From: Russula earlei
Lineage: Eukaryota; Basidiomycota; Agaricomycetes; Russulales; Russulaceae
Length of the DNA: 64,000 nucleotides
Assembly (NCBI GenBank): GCA_025769875.1
Contig: JAGFNK010000213.1
Coordinates: forward strand, 20,198 to 84,197
Reading direction: 5' to 3'
Below are positions 12,112 to 22,483 of this stretch, one piece after another (the first letter of the stretch is position 1; the number at the start of each line of letters is the position of its first letter). The position numbers and the translations under genes are program-made. The notes under the pieces are model-generated. The model had not been told where the DNA came from. It ran no database searches and saw nothing but the letters and a program-made list of their open reading frames with translations.

Positions 12112-13302
12112 AATAAGGAGGCAAAAAGAAAAGAGACTGGAAGGGATATTATAAAGGAAGAAAGGTAAAAAGGGATTGTGAAGAGGGAAAGGAAGGATCC
12201 GTCGGGGTGAGAAACAGTGGGTGGTCGAGGGCGAACCGTGACTGAACCGAGGGTATAGAGTGACGAAACCCAAACAGGACACGACACGACGCGACACGAC
12301 ACGACGGACCCTCTGCGAACAGAGTTGACGGTCTGACCAGCTTGAGAACAAAAAGCCTGTCCGTTGTGTACGCGGTTGAGTCGACTCTGTGTTGGTTTGC
12401 TTTCCGGCTCCCCACTCCGGGATATCGGTCCGCCTTTCCCCTGATCGGGGTGCCCCATCCCAATCATGCTCAGCACCATCCCTCGCGCGCCTCCAAACGC
12501 ACCGCGCCTGGGCATGGATCCCACGACAACCAAGCCAAGTGAGCAAGCATTAGCTGTGAGTTAGGGCGCGAGTCGCATGTCTCCGATCCAGGGCCTCGAC
12601 TCAACACATCAACTCACTCCCTCACAAACCATAGGACTAGGAACGCGCTCGTGGCAGGAAAACTAGCAGGGCACCTCCCATGTATCATGTATCAGGTGGA
12701 AGGCCCACCTCAGGCATAGCGGGCCAACCGCCGGCGGGATGAGGCGAGGCGCGGAACCGAGAAGACATGAGCAGCAAAGGCCTTTCTATGAGGCAGAAGT
12801 GGGAGCAAGCCCGCGAGGCAACGTCATAAAAGAGGAAGAGGAGGACTGTGACGGCAAAAAGACGGATGGACGTCGATTCTGATTATGCACCGTCGTGGAC
12901 ACTCCCTTGCTACTACAGAAGTCATAGGGGCCAATAAACGACGACGGCATCTGTGGCACCGGCATGCCCCTGACGGACAGAAGGACTACTACAGAATTGG
13001 GTGGTACGGAACGTGTTGTAGGCATTTCCGTACCACTCAGGGGTTCAACGTGTTCAACTTCACCTGGCACTGAAGGTCACCTACGCTTGCATCCCTTACA
13101 CGTCAGCATCAAGTAACCATGGAATGTCGAGCAGTGCGAACACACTCCATGTATCCAGTCGTAGCTACTTGGTCGCCTAAACGCCCTCCAAGATGTATCC
13201 CGAGAGATTACGAGTGGCACCATGTTTGAACATGGGAGAGTTTTCATCATCAGTACATTATGGCTGGTGTCATCAAGAGACCGAGATGCGCCAAGAGATG
13301 AA
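12112..13302. other. Upstream region of the Kar9-like gene; no gene seen
   Basis: About 1.2 kb with no recognisable protein. A short ACACG/ACGAC-type satellite lies at 12274-12305. Small open frames in the stretch have no conserved content. Confidence 0.5.
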
Positions 13303-14730
13303 TCAACTAGCTTTGTTCTTTCCCTTTCGCTTTTCTTTTCTTGCTTTCCGTTTTTCCTCCTTCTCCATTACCTCGTCCATCACCAAAAAGTCGTGAATTG
13401 AAGGCATGGCAGACGAAGACAGCGGTGCGAGCCGTCCCGGTTGTTCTTCATTGGCATCGACTTCAGCCTTTGGTGTGGGTGAGGGGTTTACTCCTGTGGC
13501 AGCCTGTGGTGGCACTTCTTCTGGCGCTTCTGGCTGTGCCTCATCACCGAACCAGCCTTTACGTGGTTGAGCGGGCTCGTCCTCTGGAGATGCAACCAAC
13601 GGCTCAGGGTGAGGCCGGGTTCGCTGGTCTGCCCCTGACCCATCGTCCGTATCGTCCTCAGACCCAAACTCCAGTCCCTTATACTCCCCGGCATCTGCAA
13701 ATATATCAAAGTCGTCTTCGTCGGGCGACTGCCGAATCGGTCCGTCCAGCGCTGACGTCGAGGCAGCGTGCTCCCGGGTTGTAAGAGGCATTGTTGAACC
13801 TTTCGAAGCAGCCTGCTCTCCAGCGTCCGTGGTATATGGCTCTACCTTCCGCTTCTTCTTCTTGGGCTCGCTGCGTTCCTTTCCCTTCTTCCTTTTCACT
13901 TTGTCCTCGGAGGAAGCGCCGATTGGTTTGAACCCTATCGGACGGAATTTTGACGAATCGGGGTGCTTGTCAAGTATGGCTCCCTCATTTGACTTTTCCA
14001 ATTCGCCCTCGTTGGCACGCCTTCCCTTCAACTCCTTGATAATCTCTGCGCGTGAGCGTTTCTTCAATGTTGGGGCGGACGAGGTAGATGCCGTCTGCGC
14101 AAACACCTCTTCAAGAGCCTCGTCATCCTGCTTGGACGAAGCAGACGTGAGACGGGCCTTGTTTTGTTCGAGGAGCGCAAAGTCAAGCCCCTTGACCAGA
14201 ATGGAGTGATCTGAGTCGCCACCAAGATAGCGCCGCTGCGCGTCCACCTATGCATGGCCGTTACAATCTGTATGGTATAGAGAAAAATGCGAGCGCACCG
14301 CAGCCCTATCCTCGTTATCTGCGTTCCTTTTCTCAAACTCTTCTAAAACGGCCTCGACTTGTGCATAATCCCCTTCTTTGCCAGATCTTCGCTCCTCGGC
14401 ACGGTCGCGATAAGTTTCGGATGCCTTCTTGACATTACGGGGTTTGAAAGCAGGCCCAGAGGCAGAAATCGCTTTACTATTCCAGCAACTGTTTGGTTTG
14501 AGGTGTCCAAGTTTAAACGTCCACTCACGTTTTCGAAGGTCCGGGCTTGGCCCCTCTCCGTAGGGAAGAACCACGTGATGTATAGCTTGGGCGTGATGAT
14601 ACAGACCGTTCTGTCTGTAAGAGACCCCTGAAAGCGTCCTATGATTGAGTGAGACCGACTGTCTGCAAATCAAGGTGAAGGAGCACCTACCTGGTTCATT
14701 GAGGACAAGAGCCGGAGAGCGGCCCGACAT
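13303..14730 (-). CDS. RED-like spliceosomal protein (IK homologue)
   Basis: RED protein, a B-complex spliceosome component that pairs with Smu1. Exons (minus) 14730-14691, 14627-14529, 14471-14299 and 14247-13303; 419 codons including stop. Seen: FKPRNVKKASETYRDRAEER (the RED N-terminal signature), KEGDYAQVEAVLEEF, NADNEDRAA joined to VDAQRRYLGGDSDHSILVKG and LDFALLEQNKAR, lysine-rich NLS-like clusters, an acidic central part and a lysine-rich C-terminus. Known: this order is that of the RED_N region. The first ~46 residues (exons 1-2) are not family-typical, so the start is less sure. Odd: all three introns (63, 57 and 51 nt) are multiples of three and stop-free except the last. Shares a 103-bp divergent promoter with the sterol acyltransferase gene. 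Confidence 0.85.
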
Positions 14731-14833
14731 GACTTTGCTGCCGCCGAGCTGACTGATGTGGTGATGATGGATGTATGCGTCTATATAGCATAGCAGCCCG
14801 AGCGCATCTTTGCCTTCTTCCTTCTGCCCCGGC
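14731..14833. promoter_or_regulatory. Divergent promoter, RED / sterol acyltransferase
   Basis: Only 103 bp separate the two proposed start codons. A CTATATAGC TATA-like element at about 14781-14789 lies between them. Both 5' UTRs must fit here or start inside the opposite gene, so the starts should be treated with some care. Confidence 0.5.
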
Positions 14834-17091
14834 ATGCTGTCAACGTGAGTCGTTCCCTTTTTCCTTTTTCTTCATAGCTCATATCCTTATCAGTCCCGCT
14901 GCGTCCGTACTCGCCGTCGAGGCTGTTGACCTCAAGATCCCCCTCAAAGCCTCAGATGCCGCAGCCGTCTCGACCGTGACTGGTGACGTCCTATCAACCA
15001 AACACACAGGGACCTACATCCTTAAACCCTTCCGCTCACCAAAAAGCAAAAAGCTCAAGACCGCCGTCGTATTTGTGCCCAGACTATCTCACTTTGATAT
15101 CGAGAATGAACGCTCGAATAAGAATGAGTTCAGAGTGCGCCCTCGTCATTCATCATTTACGTGCACCACCCTCACACACTCTCGTCATCAAAACAGGGGT
15201 TCTTTCCCCTCTTTTGGATCTCAATCTTCATCTGGACGGTTCGCACGTACATCCGAAGCATGGAAACGCAGGGCGCGCCGCTCAATTTGCAGTTTGCCAC
15301 TTTGCTCTCCAGAGACGCTCGCACATTAGCCCTCAGTGACGCCGTGCTCGTCTTGAGCACGGCAGTCTGCGTGCCATTCGCGAAACTAGTCAGCCGAGGC
15401 TGGATCAAGTATTATTGGACCGGGGTCATCATCCAGCATTTGCTCCAGACATTCATCCTCTTTGCGGCAATCAAGTGGACATTTAACCGGTCCGTCTTTC
15501 TCGTTTGCTAAACGACGGGATGATGACCGAACAGGTGATAGACAATGGCCATGGGTACAATCCGGTTTCCTGACCCTCCACACGCTCGTGCGCGTTTCGA
15601 CTTCCTTTTCCCACTCGCATTGTGCTGACCTTCGTCCGTTGATCAGACGATGCTCATGAAAATGCATTCCTATATGGCAACTAATGGCTACCTGCGACAC
15701 GTGTCCCAACAATCTGCCGAGGTCCTTGCTCAACTCCGTCATGCGACATCTCGCTTTGGTGGATGGGACAAGGCCATGTCTGATGCGAAGATTCGACGCG
15801 ACGACCTAGAACATGAGACGGAGACGGAGAGCACCAGCGCCGGGAGCCCCTCTCCTTTCGGCACGTTTGCGTTGCGTAACGGCGGTCTGAGCACTCCTTA
15901 TGTAGAGATGCCTTCCGCGGTTGCTCTCCGCAACCGCCTCATGCGTGTCTCCGAGGAAGGGATGTCATCCGAGACCGTATTGGACGACGACAAGCCAAAG
16001 AACACAACTTCCCACTTACTTGTGAATCACCCAGATCCACAGATCTCTGCCCTGGCCACGGAATACTCAGAACTCGAATCAGAGCTCGTCAGCTCCGGCC
16101 CTGAACGTGTGCGTTGGCCTGAGAACATCACATTCAAGAACTTTGCGATGTATCAACTTTTCCCAACGCTCGTTTATGAGCTCGAGTATCCCCGTACAAA
16201 GAGGTATGTATGCTTTGATCGCTACGTAAAATGGTTGTGATCGATCATACGATGTGCAGAATTCGCCCCCTTTACGTTTTCGAAAAAACAGCTGCGACCT
16301 TTGGCACCTTCGCGTTGCTTTACACTGTCACGGAAACATTCATTTTGCCATATACGAATCCCAGTCCCGAACAGTCTTTCGCTCGGACATTATTGGACTT
16401 GGCACTACCGTTCATGTTAGCATATCTTCTCTTATTCTTCATCATATTCGGTGCGTTCGGTCGTGACAGTTCCTCGACGACGTGCAGTGCCCTGACCAAG
16501 AGTCTAGAATGTATTTGCAATGGATTCGCCGAACTTTCGTAGTGCGTGATTTCGTTCATGATTACGTCCTCTCCATGCGATCAAGAACTCCTCCTCAGTT
16601 TCGCCGATCGCGGATTTTATGAGGACTGGGTAACGGATCTCTCCAGTGCCGCAGTGGTCGCATTATTGACGCGATCCTCTCACAGTGGAACTCGACCTCC
16701 TGGGACGAATTCTCCCGCAAGTGGAACAAGCCCGTGCATAACTTCCTGCTGCGACACGTGTACGCGTCGACCATCAGCTCGTACAAGTTTTCGCGTTCCC
16801 GCGCGATGTTCGTCACCTTTCTCCTCTCCGCGGCGGCACACGAGCTTGTCATGGCTGTGGTCACCCAAAAAATCAGGTGCGCGCTCAACCTACCCTCGTT
16901 AGGCCCCATTTCGCTGATGACAGAGTCTTGTCAGGCTGTACCTCTTTACTTTGCAACTCGTCCAAATCCCGCTTATCGCCGTCGGGCGCACGTCAGCGAT
17001 CAAACGTAATAGACTCCTGGGAAACAGCATATTTTGGTTGGGGTTATATGCGGGGTTCCCCTTGCTGTGTGTAGCCTACGTCTTTTACTAA
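14834..17091 (+). CDS. Sterol O-acyltransferase (ARE1/2 type, MBOAT)
   Basis: ER membrane enzyme that esterifies sterols with acyl-CoA for storage in lipid droplets. Ten exons: 14834-14844, 14894-15134, 15197-15489, 15542-15587, 15647-16203, 16260-16450, 16508-16538, 16599-16629, 16686-16876 and 16935-17091; 583 codons including stop. Seen: GFFPLFWISIFIWTV; LSDAVLVLSTAVCVPFAKL; RGWIKYYWTGVIIQHLLQT; RQWPWVQSGFLTLHTL; MLMKMHSYMATNGYL; YPRTKRIRPLYVFEK; the FYEDWWN block made by exons 8 and 9; SWDEFSRKWNKPVHNFLLRH; and LLSAAAHELVMAV, whose His is the MBOAT catalytic residue. Multiple hydrophobic segments fit a polytopic protein. Exon 1 is only 11 nt, chosen because it restores an ATG in frame; an upstream in-frame start is possible. 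Two exons are just 31 nt. Confidence 0.92.
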
Positions 17092-20049
17092 AAGCTCAGT
17101 TAGTTATACGTCGAGCGAACCCGCCATAGATTATCTTACGAACGTCCTTTAAAGTCCTGTAATGTACACCATAGAGTTTGGATCTTAGCAGCATCGCATC
17201 ATACCATGGAGGTACGAACGATTGACAGCGGTCTACCTCAACCGGTTTACCGTCGTCTTGCTCGCGACGATATTCACCATATTAACGGGATTCCCAAAAC
17301 ATGTGGCCGGCGCAGAGCGTGACAGGATGCGAGATGTATCGTTCCGAAAGCCTATCACTCGCATGCGTACGGCGCCCACGCGGACCAGTTCCAGTCGTCG
17401 TCTTCCTCGAATTCCACGCCTCACACCAGCAAGTCGCCCGGACAGGCGCGGTTGAACAATGCCCCATCGCTTAGTGTGCTCTCCATTCCTCTCCAGATGG
17501 CGAGCCATTGTAGTCGAGTGATTTTTCCGGTTCCCAGTGTCGCTTTTCGAATCGCAGGACTCGGAGGAAGATCTGGCACGCGACCCAAACCAACGCTGAG
17601 GGATGACAACGACGCGCCGCGGCGGCGGCCGTCGCCTCGTGACAATGACGCAACAGGGAGATTGAAGCCAGGCCAGAGAAGGGCTCCTCTCTCACATACT
17701 CGACGCCCATGGTCGGCGGCAAAAGCCTCGCGGCGTACGAGCCCGCGAGGCAGACGCGCGCGGCCTTGCTCCATTGGCGACTCCCCTCCTCCAAATCCCC
17801 GCCGCGCCCCTTCCATTTTGCTCTCGCATATGTCATGCATTTGTGAATCACGCGGACCCTTCCTCCCCCCTTTCACCTCGTGCTCCGCCGGGGGATCCAT
17901 CCTCTGCAGGCGACGACCAAAACGGGACAGTTGAACACGATCCTGACGTTTTACGAGACAATCCGACCCTCCCGACCCGTCTGCGCTCTCAGGGATTCCT
18001 GGGGCGCTGTTGCGCCCTGCAATAGTGATCCTCGCCAAGAGCGGCCGTGCCCAGCTTATCAGACGGGGATGGCGTGCGGTTCTTCCCGCGCGGTGCCAAG
18101 TGACCTTGAAGGGGTGCATATTTCTAGCCTGTAAACTTGATACCTGCACGTACACATTCTAGTTACAATTGAGACGACGACGAGCACGCCCTCCAAGTCC
18201 TTGGCATCCTCAATATTACACGGGGAGACATCTATGCACCTCCGATCGCTCCACGCTACAAGCACTCCGGGGAATCGACATGTCAATTTGCCCTTCATGC
18301 GTATTCGTGACCCATACTTTTCAGCAAGGGCATTTGAATGGGAGCGTCCCGGAATTCGACTTGGATGGCAACCTCCGACGACAAATTCCAATCTGATCCA
18401 AATCTCTCTCGGGCGCCGATGGGAGGCAAGTGGTGAAAACTGATTGCGGCAGAGCCGCCTCAATGCTTATGAGATCGCCCTGTCCTCCTCCGCCGCTCCT
18501 GAAAGTGCGCTTGGGGGGGTTCGGGTGGGGGTCATCGGCGATGGCAAGTGATCGGGCCCGTCGCTGGCTGAAATCAAATGGTGGTGGAAGTCCCCGTCGG
18601 CAGACTTCCTTCAGGGGAATCACCATGGATTTTGTTTTATGGGGGGGTACGTCGAGACACACATCAATTCTTTATGGTTCGACTGACCTTGAGGCGTTCT
18701 TGGAGCGGCGTCGGCTGCCTTTGTTGTAAATGACACGCCTCTTCCGATTGTAGTCTATCTGTACCCGCTTCGGCCTCTCGAGATATGAGATCTCTTTCAG
18801 ATGTTTGGTCTGAGCACGGTGTTTGATCTCCTAAAGTTAACCGGCCAATCGGTATTACGCGAAAGTCGTAAAGGATGAAGGTGACCGGGTGGACCGCTTC
18901 CTGCTCTCGTCGTTAGCAGCACGAAGCACCGCAGTCACCTTATCTATTCGGCCTTAGTACTCCAACTCGTCATGATACTCCTCTGCTAGACGGTGCTCGT
19001 TTTCGTCCTCCCGCCGAAGAGTGGAATGTTGGACGTGCAGCCACCCGGTGGCGTGTGTACGGACAAAGCCGGACCGTACGTGTAAACATTCGAATTAGTT
19101 GTCGTTCGTTTTTTCCCTCAGTCTTTCACACACAAGACTGAGGTCAGTACCACACTCTCTTACTTCTTTTCTAGAACTAATACTGTACATAGCAAAGCTT
19201 CCTTTAGGTTAGATCACTAACTAATACAGTCTTTCACACACAAGACTGAACAAAGCTTCCTTTAGCTTCAACATGGAACATGTCACGTCCAATGCTTCCA
19301 TCCGTCTCTCATGGTCGGAGGTCCGATCCTGAATGCCATTGAGCTGGTCCAATAGCTCGAAGTATACGGCCAGTAAGCCAAAACTCTCACACGGCTTCCC
19401 AACTGGCGTCAAGAAGACATGTGAGTGTGACACGCTGCGTGTGGAACTCAGAGGTTAGGGGTTGAAAGGCCGTACTTGGGCTTCCTTGCACTGGATAGTC
19501 GAAACGCAGCTTTCACGCTCTAGGCTGGTGATCTGGCATTGATCTTTGCAGACGTTCCGCTATGAACTTGGCTTGCTGAATGAAGCCATCTTGCTGACCC
19601 GGAGCTAAGTCGCCGGTACTTTGTGTGGTAATATATAACCGCCTGACGTCGTCGATTTTAGACTAACTTCGGCACTCCGGACACGAAGGGATATCGCAGT
19701 CGGTTATCAATTTCTTGACGTATGACAAGTAACAAGTATATGAAATTGCGTAGAGTTACGACCACCTGCCTCCACAAAGGAAGAGAGTTCGCATTGAAGG
19801 AGTTCAATTCAACAATCCAAGTCGTACTTGGGCAAGTTGGGTCTCCCGGTGTCCAGCGCCTCAGCACAGACGGCAACAGCAGCCAGGGGTTAATAGGTTA
19901 AGATGGTTACAACTCACCAACGTGCGCCTTTGGGATGTAGCTGAGGTGTTATAGTTAATTGTTATAATTAGCTACCAATGACGTGCTATGCAAAATGAAT
20001 TTCCGCTTGATGAGGGGGTGAATTTCTGAATTCCTTCTCCTGGCTTTCC
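17092..20049. other. ~3 kb without a supported gene
   Basis: GC-rich 17,200-18,700, then ordinary composition. The longest open frame (17,421-18,155, -) is rich in Arg/Gly/Pro and looks like a by-product of base composition. A pair of hairpin-type direct repeats sits at 19,119-19,248, and a further direct repeat CAAAGCTTCCTTTAG occurs twice nearby (about 19,193 and 19,248). Confidence 0.45.
19119..19248. repeat. Duplicated short hairpin
   Basis: Two identical 22-nt units at 19119-19140 and 19227-19248. Each is a 7-bp stem (CAGTCTT / AAGACTG) around the loop TCACACAC. A similar arrangement with a different sequence occurs at 30,045-30,172. Confidence 0.6.
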
Positions 20050-21330
20050 ATGGCCAACGTTGAGCTCTTTCTACCTGAAACTGAAACATTCCCCCTTCTT
20101 TCGATACCCCGTAGTGATATCGAGAGGCTTGCCGTCTTGCCATTTCGATGGCTCCGATATGTCATGTATGCCGTCTGTGGCCCGTGGTGAACTTACAACA
20201 CCCGACGGTTCCATTGTGGACTACGACAAGACTGCAATTCCGGATGGGGAAAATAAGTATCATTATATTCCTTCGGGTAAGCTTTCGTTTTGTGTCTCAG
20301 ATTGCTGTTCACAGTGCTCGACTTGTGCAGATGATCTTGCCTTCGTAGACGATCAAGGTCTAAGCGATCGAAACACAATACTGTCTGTCTCAGAGTCATT
20401 AAGCACAATGGCAGATCTTTCGGAACAATTCTAGAACAGGAGAGCTTTCACACAAGCTGTCTTAAGACGAGATAGACGTGTCTGTGTTATCACACAAGCG
20501 CACAGGCAGATCTGTGATGCGGCACATATAATTCCCCACAGTAAAGGTGATGAGGTGAGATTTGTTTCAGTCCATCTAATCATTTGTTGACGTCCTTTTC
20601 CAGTACATTGCTAACGTATATCGACTTCGTTCTCGGAATGGGGAGGTACCACCATCATCGATTGATGATGTGACTAATGGAGTATTGTTGCGGAAGGATC
20701 TCCATGCCATGCTTGGCTATGGGGAAATTGCCTTCATAAAAGTATGAAACTCTGTTCGTTCATATTCAGGTGCCTCTAACGAAATCTTAGACCCCGAATT
20801 ACGAGTTGGAGCCCGAACACATCAAGAGGTTCGAGCGAGGTAGCCCGGGGGATCACATCACTCTTCAAATTTTGAAGAAGCCGGACAATTACGACCCTAT
20901 AATGTTGGAAGCCAATTGTCGAATGGGACCTGTACCTCCTGATCGTGCGTTCACTTGCGGTGCAAATATTGATGCACTGTTCCAAGGCGAAGGACGCTCG
21001 CTACTCTCTACGACGATCCTTGACTATTTCTATGGCATCGCCGCATACAAATATTGGCACAGCGGAGTTCCCACGGCAATCGTTGAACACCGCCAAAACT
21101 ATCACGCACAACTTGCCCCTGCCTTGACATATTTCCCCTCGTCTCAGGAACACAAGATTTCAAGGGGGGATGAGAGGTGTATCGGCCAAGTAATGGACGA
21201 AGCGAATACTACTTTGATGTGGTACAGAGGAATCAAACAAAGAGAGGCTGCCAAGCGCAAGGAGAAAGATGTAAAGCAAGAGGAGCGAGACAAAGTGATC
21301 GAATGGAGGAGTCATCTGGAAATATCCTGA
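20050..21330 (+). pseudogene. HNH endonuclease-domain protein, frameshifted
   Basis: Fungal HNH-nuclease family protein. Segment 1 starts at ATG 20050 and encodes FPLLSIPRSDIERL and LPFRWLRYVMYAVCG. It then stops at 20188-20190, while the family continuation GELTTPDGSIVDYD and KYHYIPSG runs one frame over, so a one-base shift lies near 20,176-20,190. An intron at 20277-20330 is clear. An in-frame TAG at 20432-20434 would vanish if 20396-20440 is a 45-nt intron with a weak donor. Then come FTQAVLRRDRRVC, DAAHIIPHSKGDE, intron 20555-20603, the VTNGVLLRKDLHAM block (HNH asparagine and histidine), intron 20742-20790, and a final exon to 21330. Seen: AHIIPHS and TNGVLL/H are the expected catalytic region. 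Inference: recently disabled, or one sequencing error. Confidence 0.65.
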
Positions 21331-21774
21331 TTATCTATTTTTTTCTCTTTTGCAGGCGATGTAGAATACGACCACGCGATCAAGCTATTGTTTGTTTTCG
21401 TTTTCGTTTGACATGTGACTTTGTAAAGTGCGAGGAAACACCCCACAACAAACCCCCATGTAAGACACATAAGACACAACCCCCCGACCACACTCCACTT
21501 AGGCCCCAACTGGACAACCGACACAAATGAGCCACACCGACACTTTATTAAATGCCACCGGACTGTATCGCACCCTACCACAACCGCCAACACGAGGGAG
21601 CAGTCGTAGTGACCCGCTGGAGGAATGCTATAAACTGAAACAGAAGACTAACAAACGACTTGCTGGTCAAAGCCACCTGAGAGGAAGTCCTGAGACAAAG
21701 CCAGGAATTCCCAAAGGGCTGGATGGAAGGACGTGAGGTTTTAGTGGGTATGAGGGTGCCGCATACAACATGAC

Positions 21775-22296
21775 ATGTCCTCTCTTTCTGAGGTTCCAGC
21801 GTTCGAGGATTCGAACGACTCTGAACGACTTCGGAGGAGGGTCATCGATCCAATGTCAATCCCGCCTCTCTGCAATCGACTCATGCACTACCACACCATT
21901 CGCCCGAGCACCTCTGGCTCAGCCCGCTTTGCCTATCGCGAGCTATGCCAGTTGGTCCCGATCGGCGTTCTCCTCCCTCGACCGGGAGCTTGTCCATCCG
22001 TTCGCGGCTATCTGTATCCTCACGACGGGTGGATATCAGTTTTTGATGACATCAGCTTTAGACCGTCGTATTCAGATTCCAACTTGGCTACCGCAGACGG
22101 AACCAGTGTTGGAGTTGGTGAGGACGGCCTGCCAGTGGAGGTTGACGTGTCGCTTGAGGAGGCTTTGCGGCCTCCCAGCGCTGGCGGTTCCAACCCGTCA
22201 ATCCCGAGCCATCAGCAAGACCAGCCCTTTCGGGGGTTTCACTGTCAGCAACCAGAGTCAGAAGATGGTCCAGAGATTGTCTACTCTAAACTTTGA
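21775..22296 (+). CDS. Hypothetical 173-codon open frame
   Basis: A single uninterrupted frame from an ATG at 21775. No domain is recognised. It is acidic in its C-terminal half and an alternative frame is open across much of the same interval, so coding is doubtful. It lies just past the 3' end of the MFS relic on the opposite strand. Confidence 0.15.
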   Translation: MSSLSEVPAFEDSNDSERLRRRVIDPMSIPPLCNRLMHYHTIRPSTSGSARFAYRELCQLVPIGVLLPRPGACPSVRGYLYPHDGWISVFDDISFRPSYSDSNLATADGTSVGVGEDGLPVEVDVSLEEALRPPSAGGSNPSIPSHQQDQPFRGFHCQQPESEDGPEIVYSKL

Positions 22297-22483
22297 CAAC
22301 GTGACGATTCAACGAATCTACGCGCAGATGTTATTGTCCGACGGGTAAAATCCGCACCTCCCAACCACCACCCTCTCAACCCCCTGTTTACGCCATGCCA
22401 TGGAAGATGATCCCATACCAGCACCGCCCAAGATCCGGATTCGCATGGTTCTTGTAAATCGGCATCTGGCCAGGGGTTTCGGT

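Noticed and set aside
13303..14247. RED final exon read as a complete gene starting at 14247
   Set aside because: The first codon is GTG (Val) directly after a TAG acceptor, and the conserved RED_N residues continue in upstream exons.
17421..18155. 244-codon open frame on the minus strand
   Set aside because: Arg/Gly/Pro-rich with several overlapping frames open on both strands, typical of GC-rich non-coding sequence.
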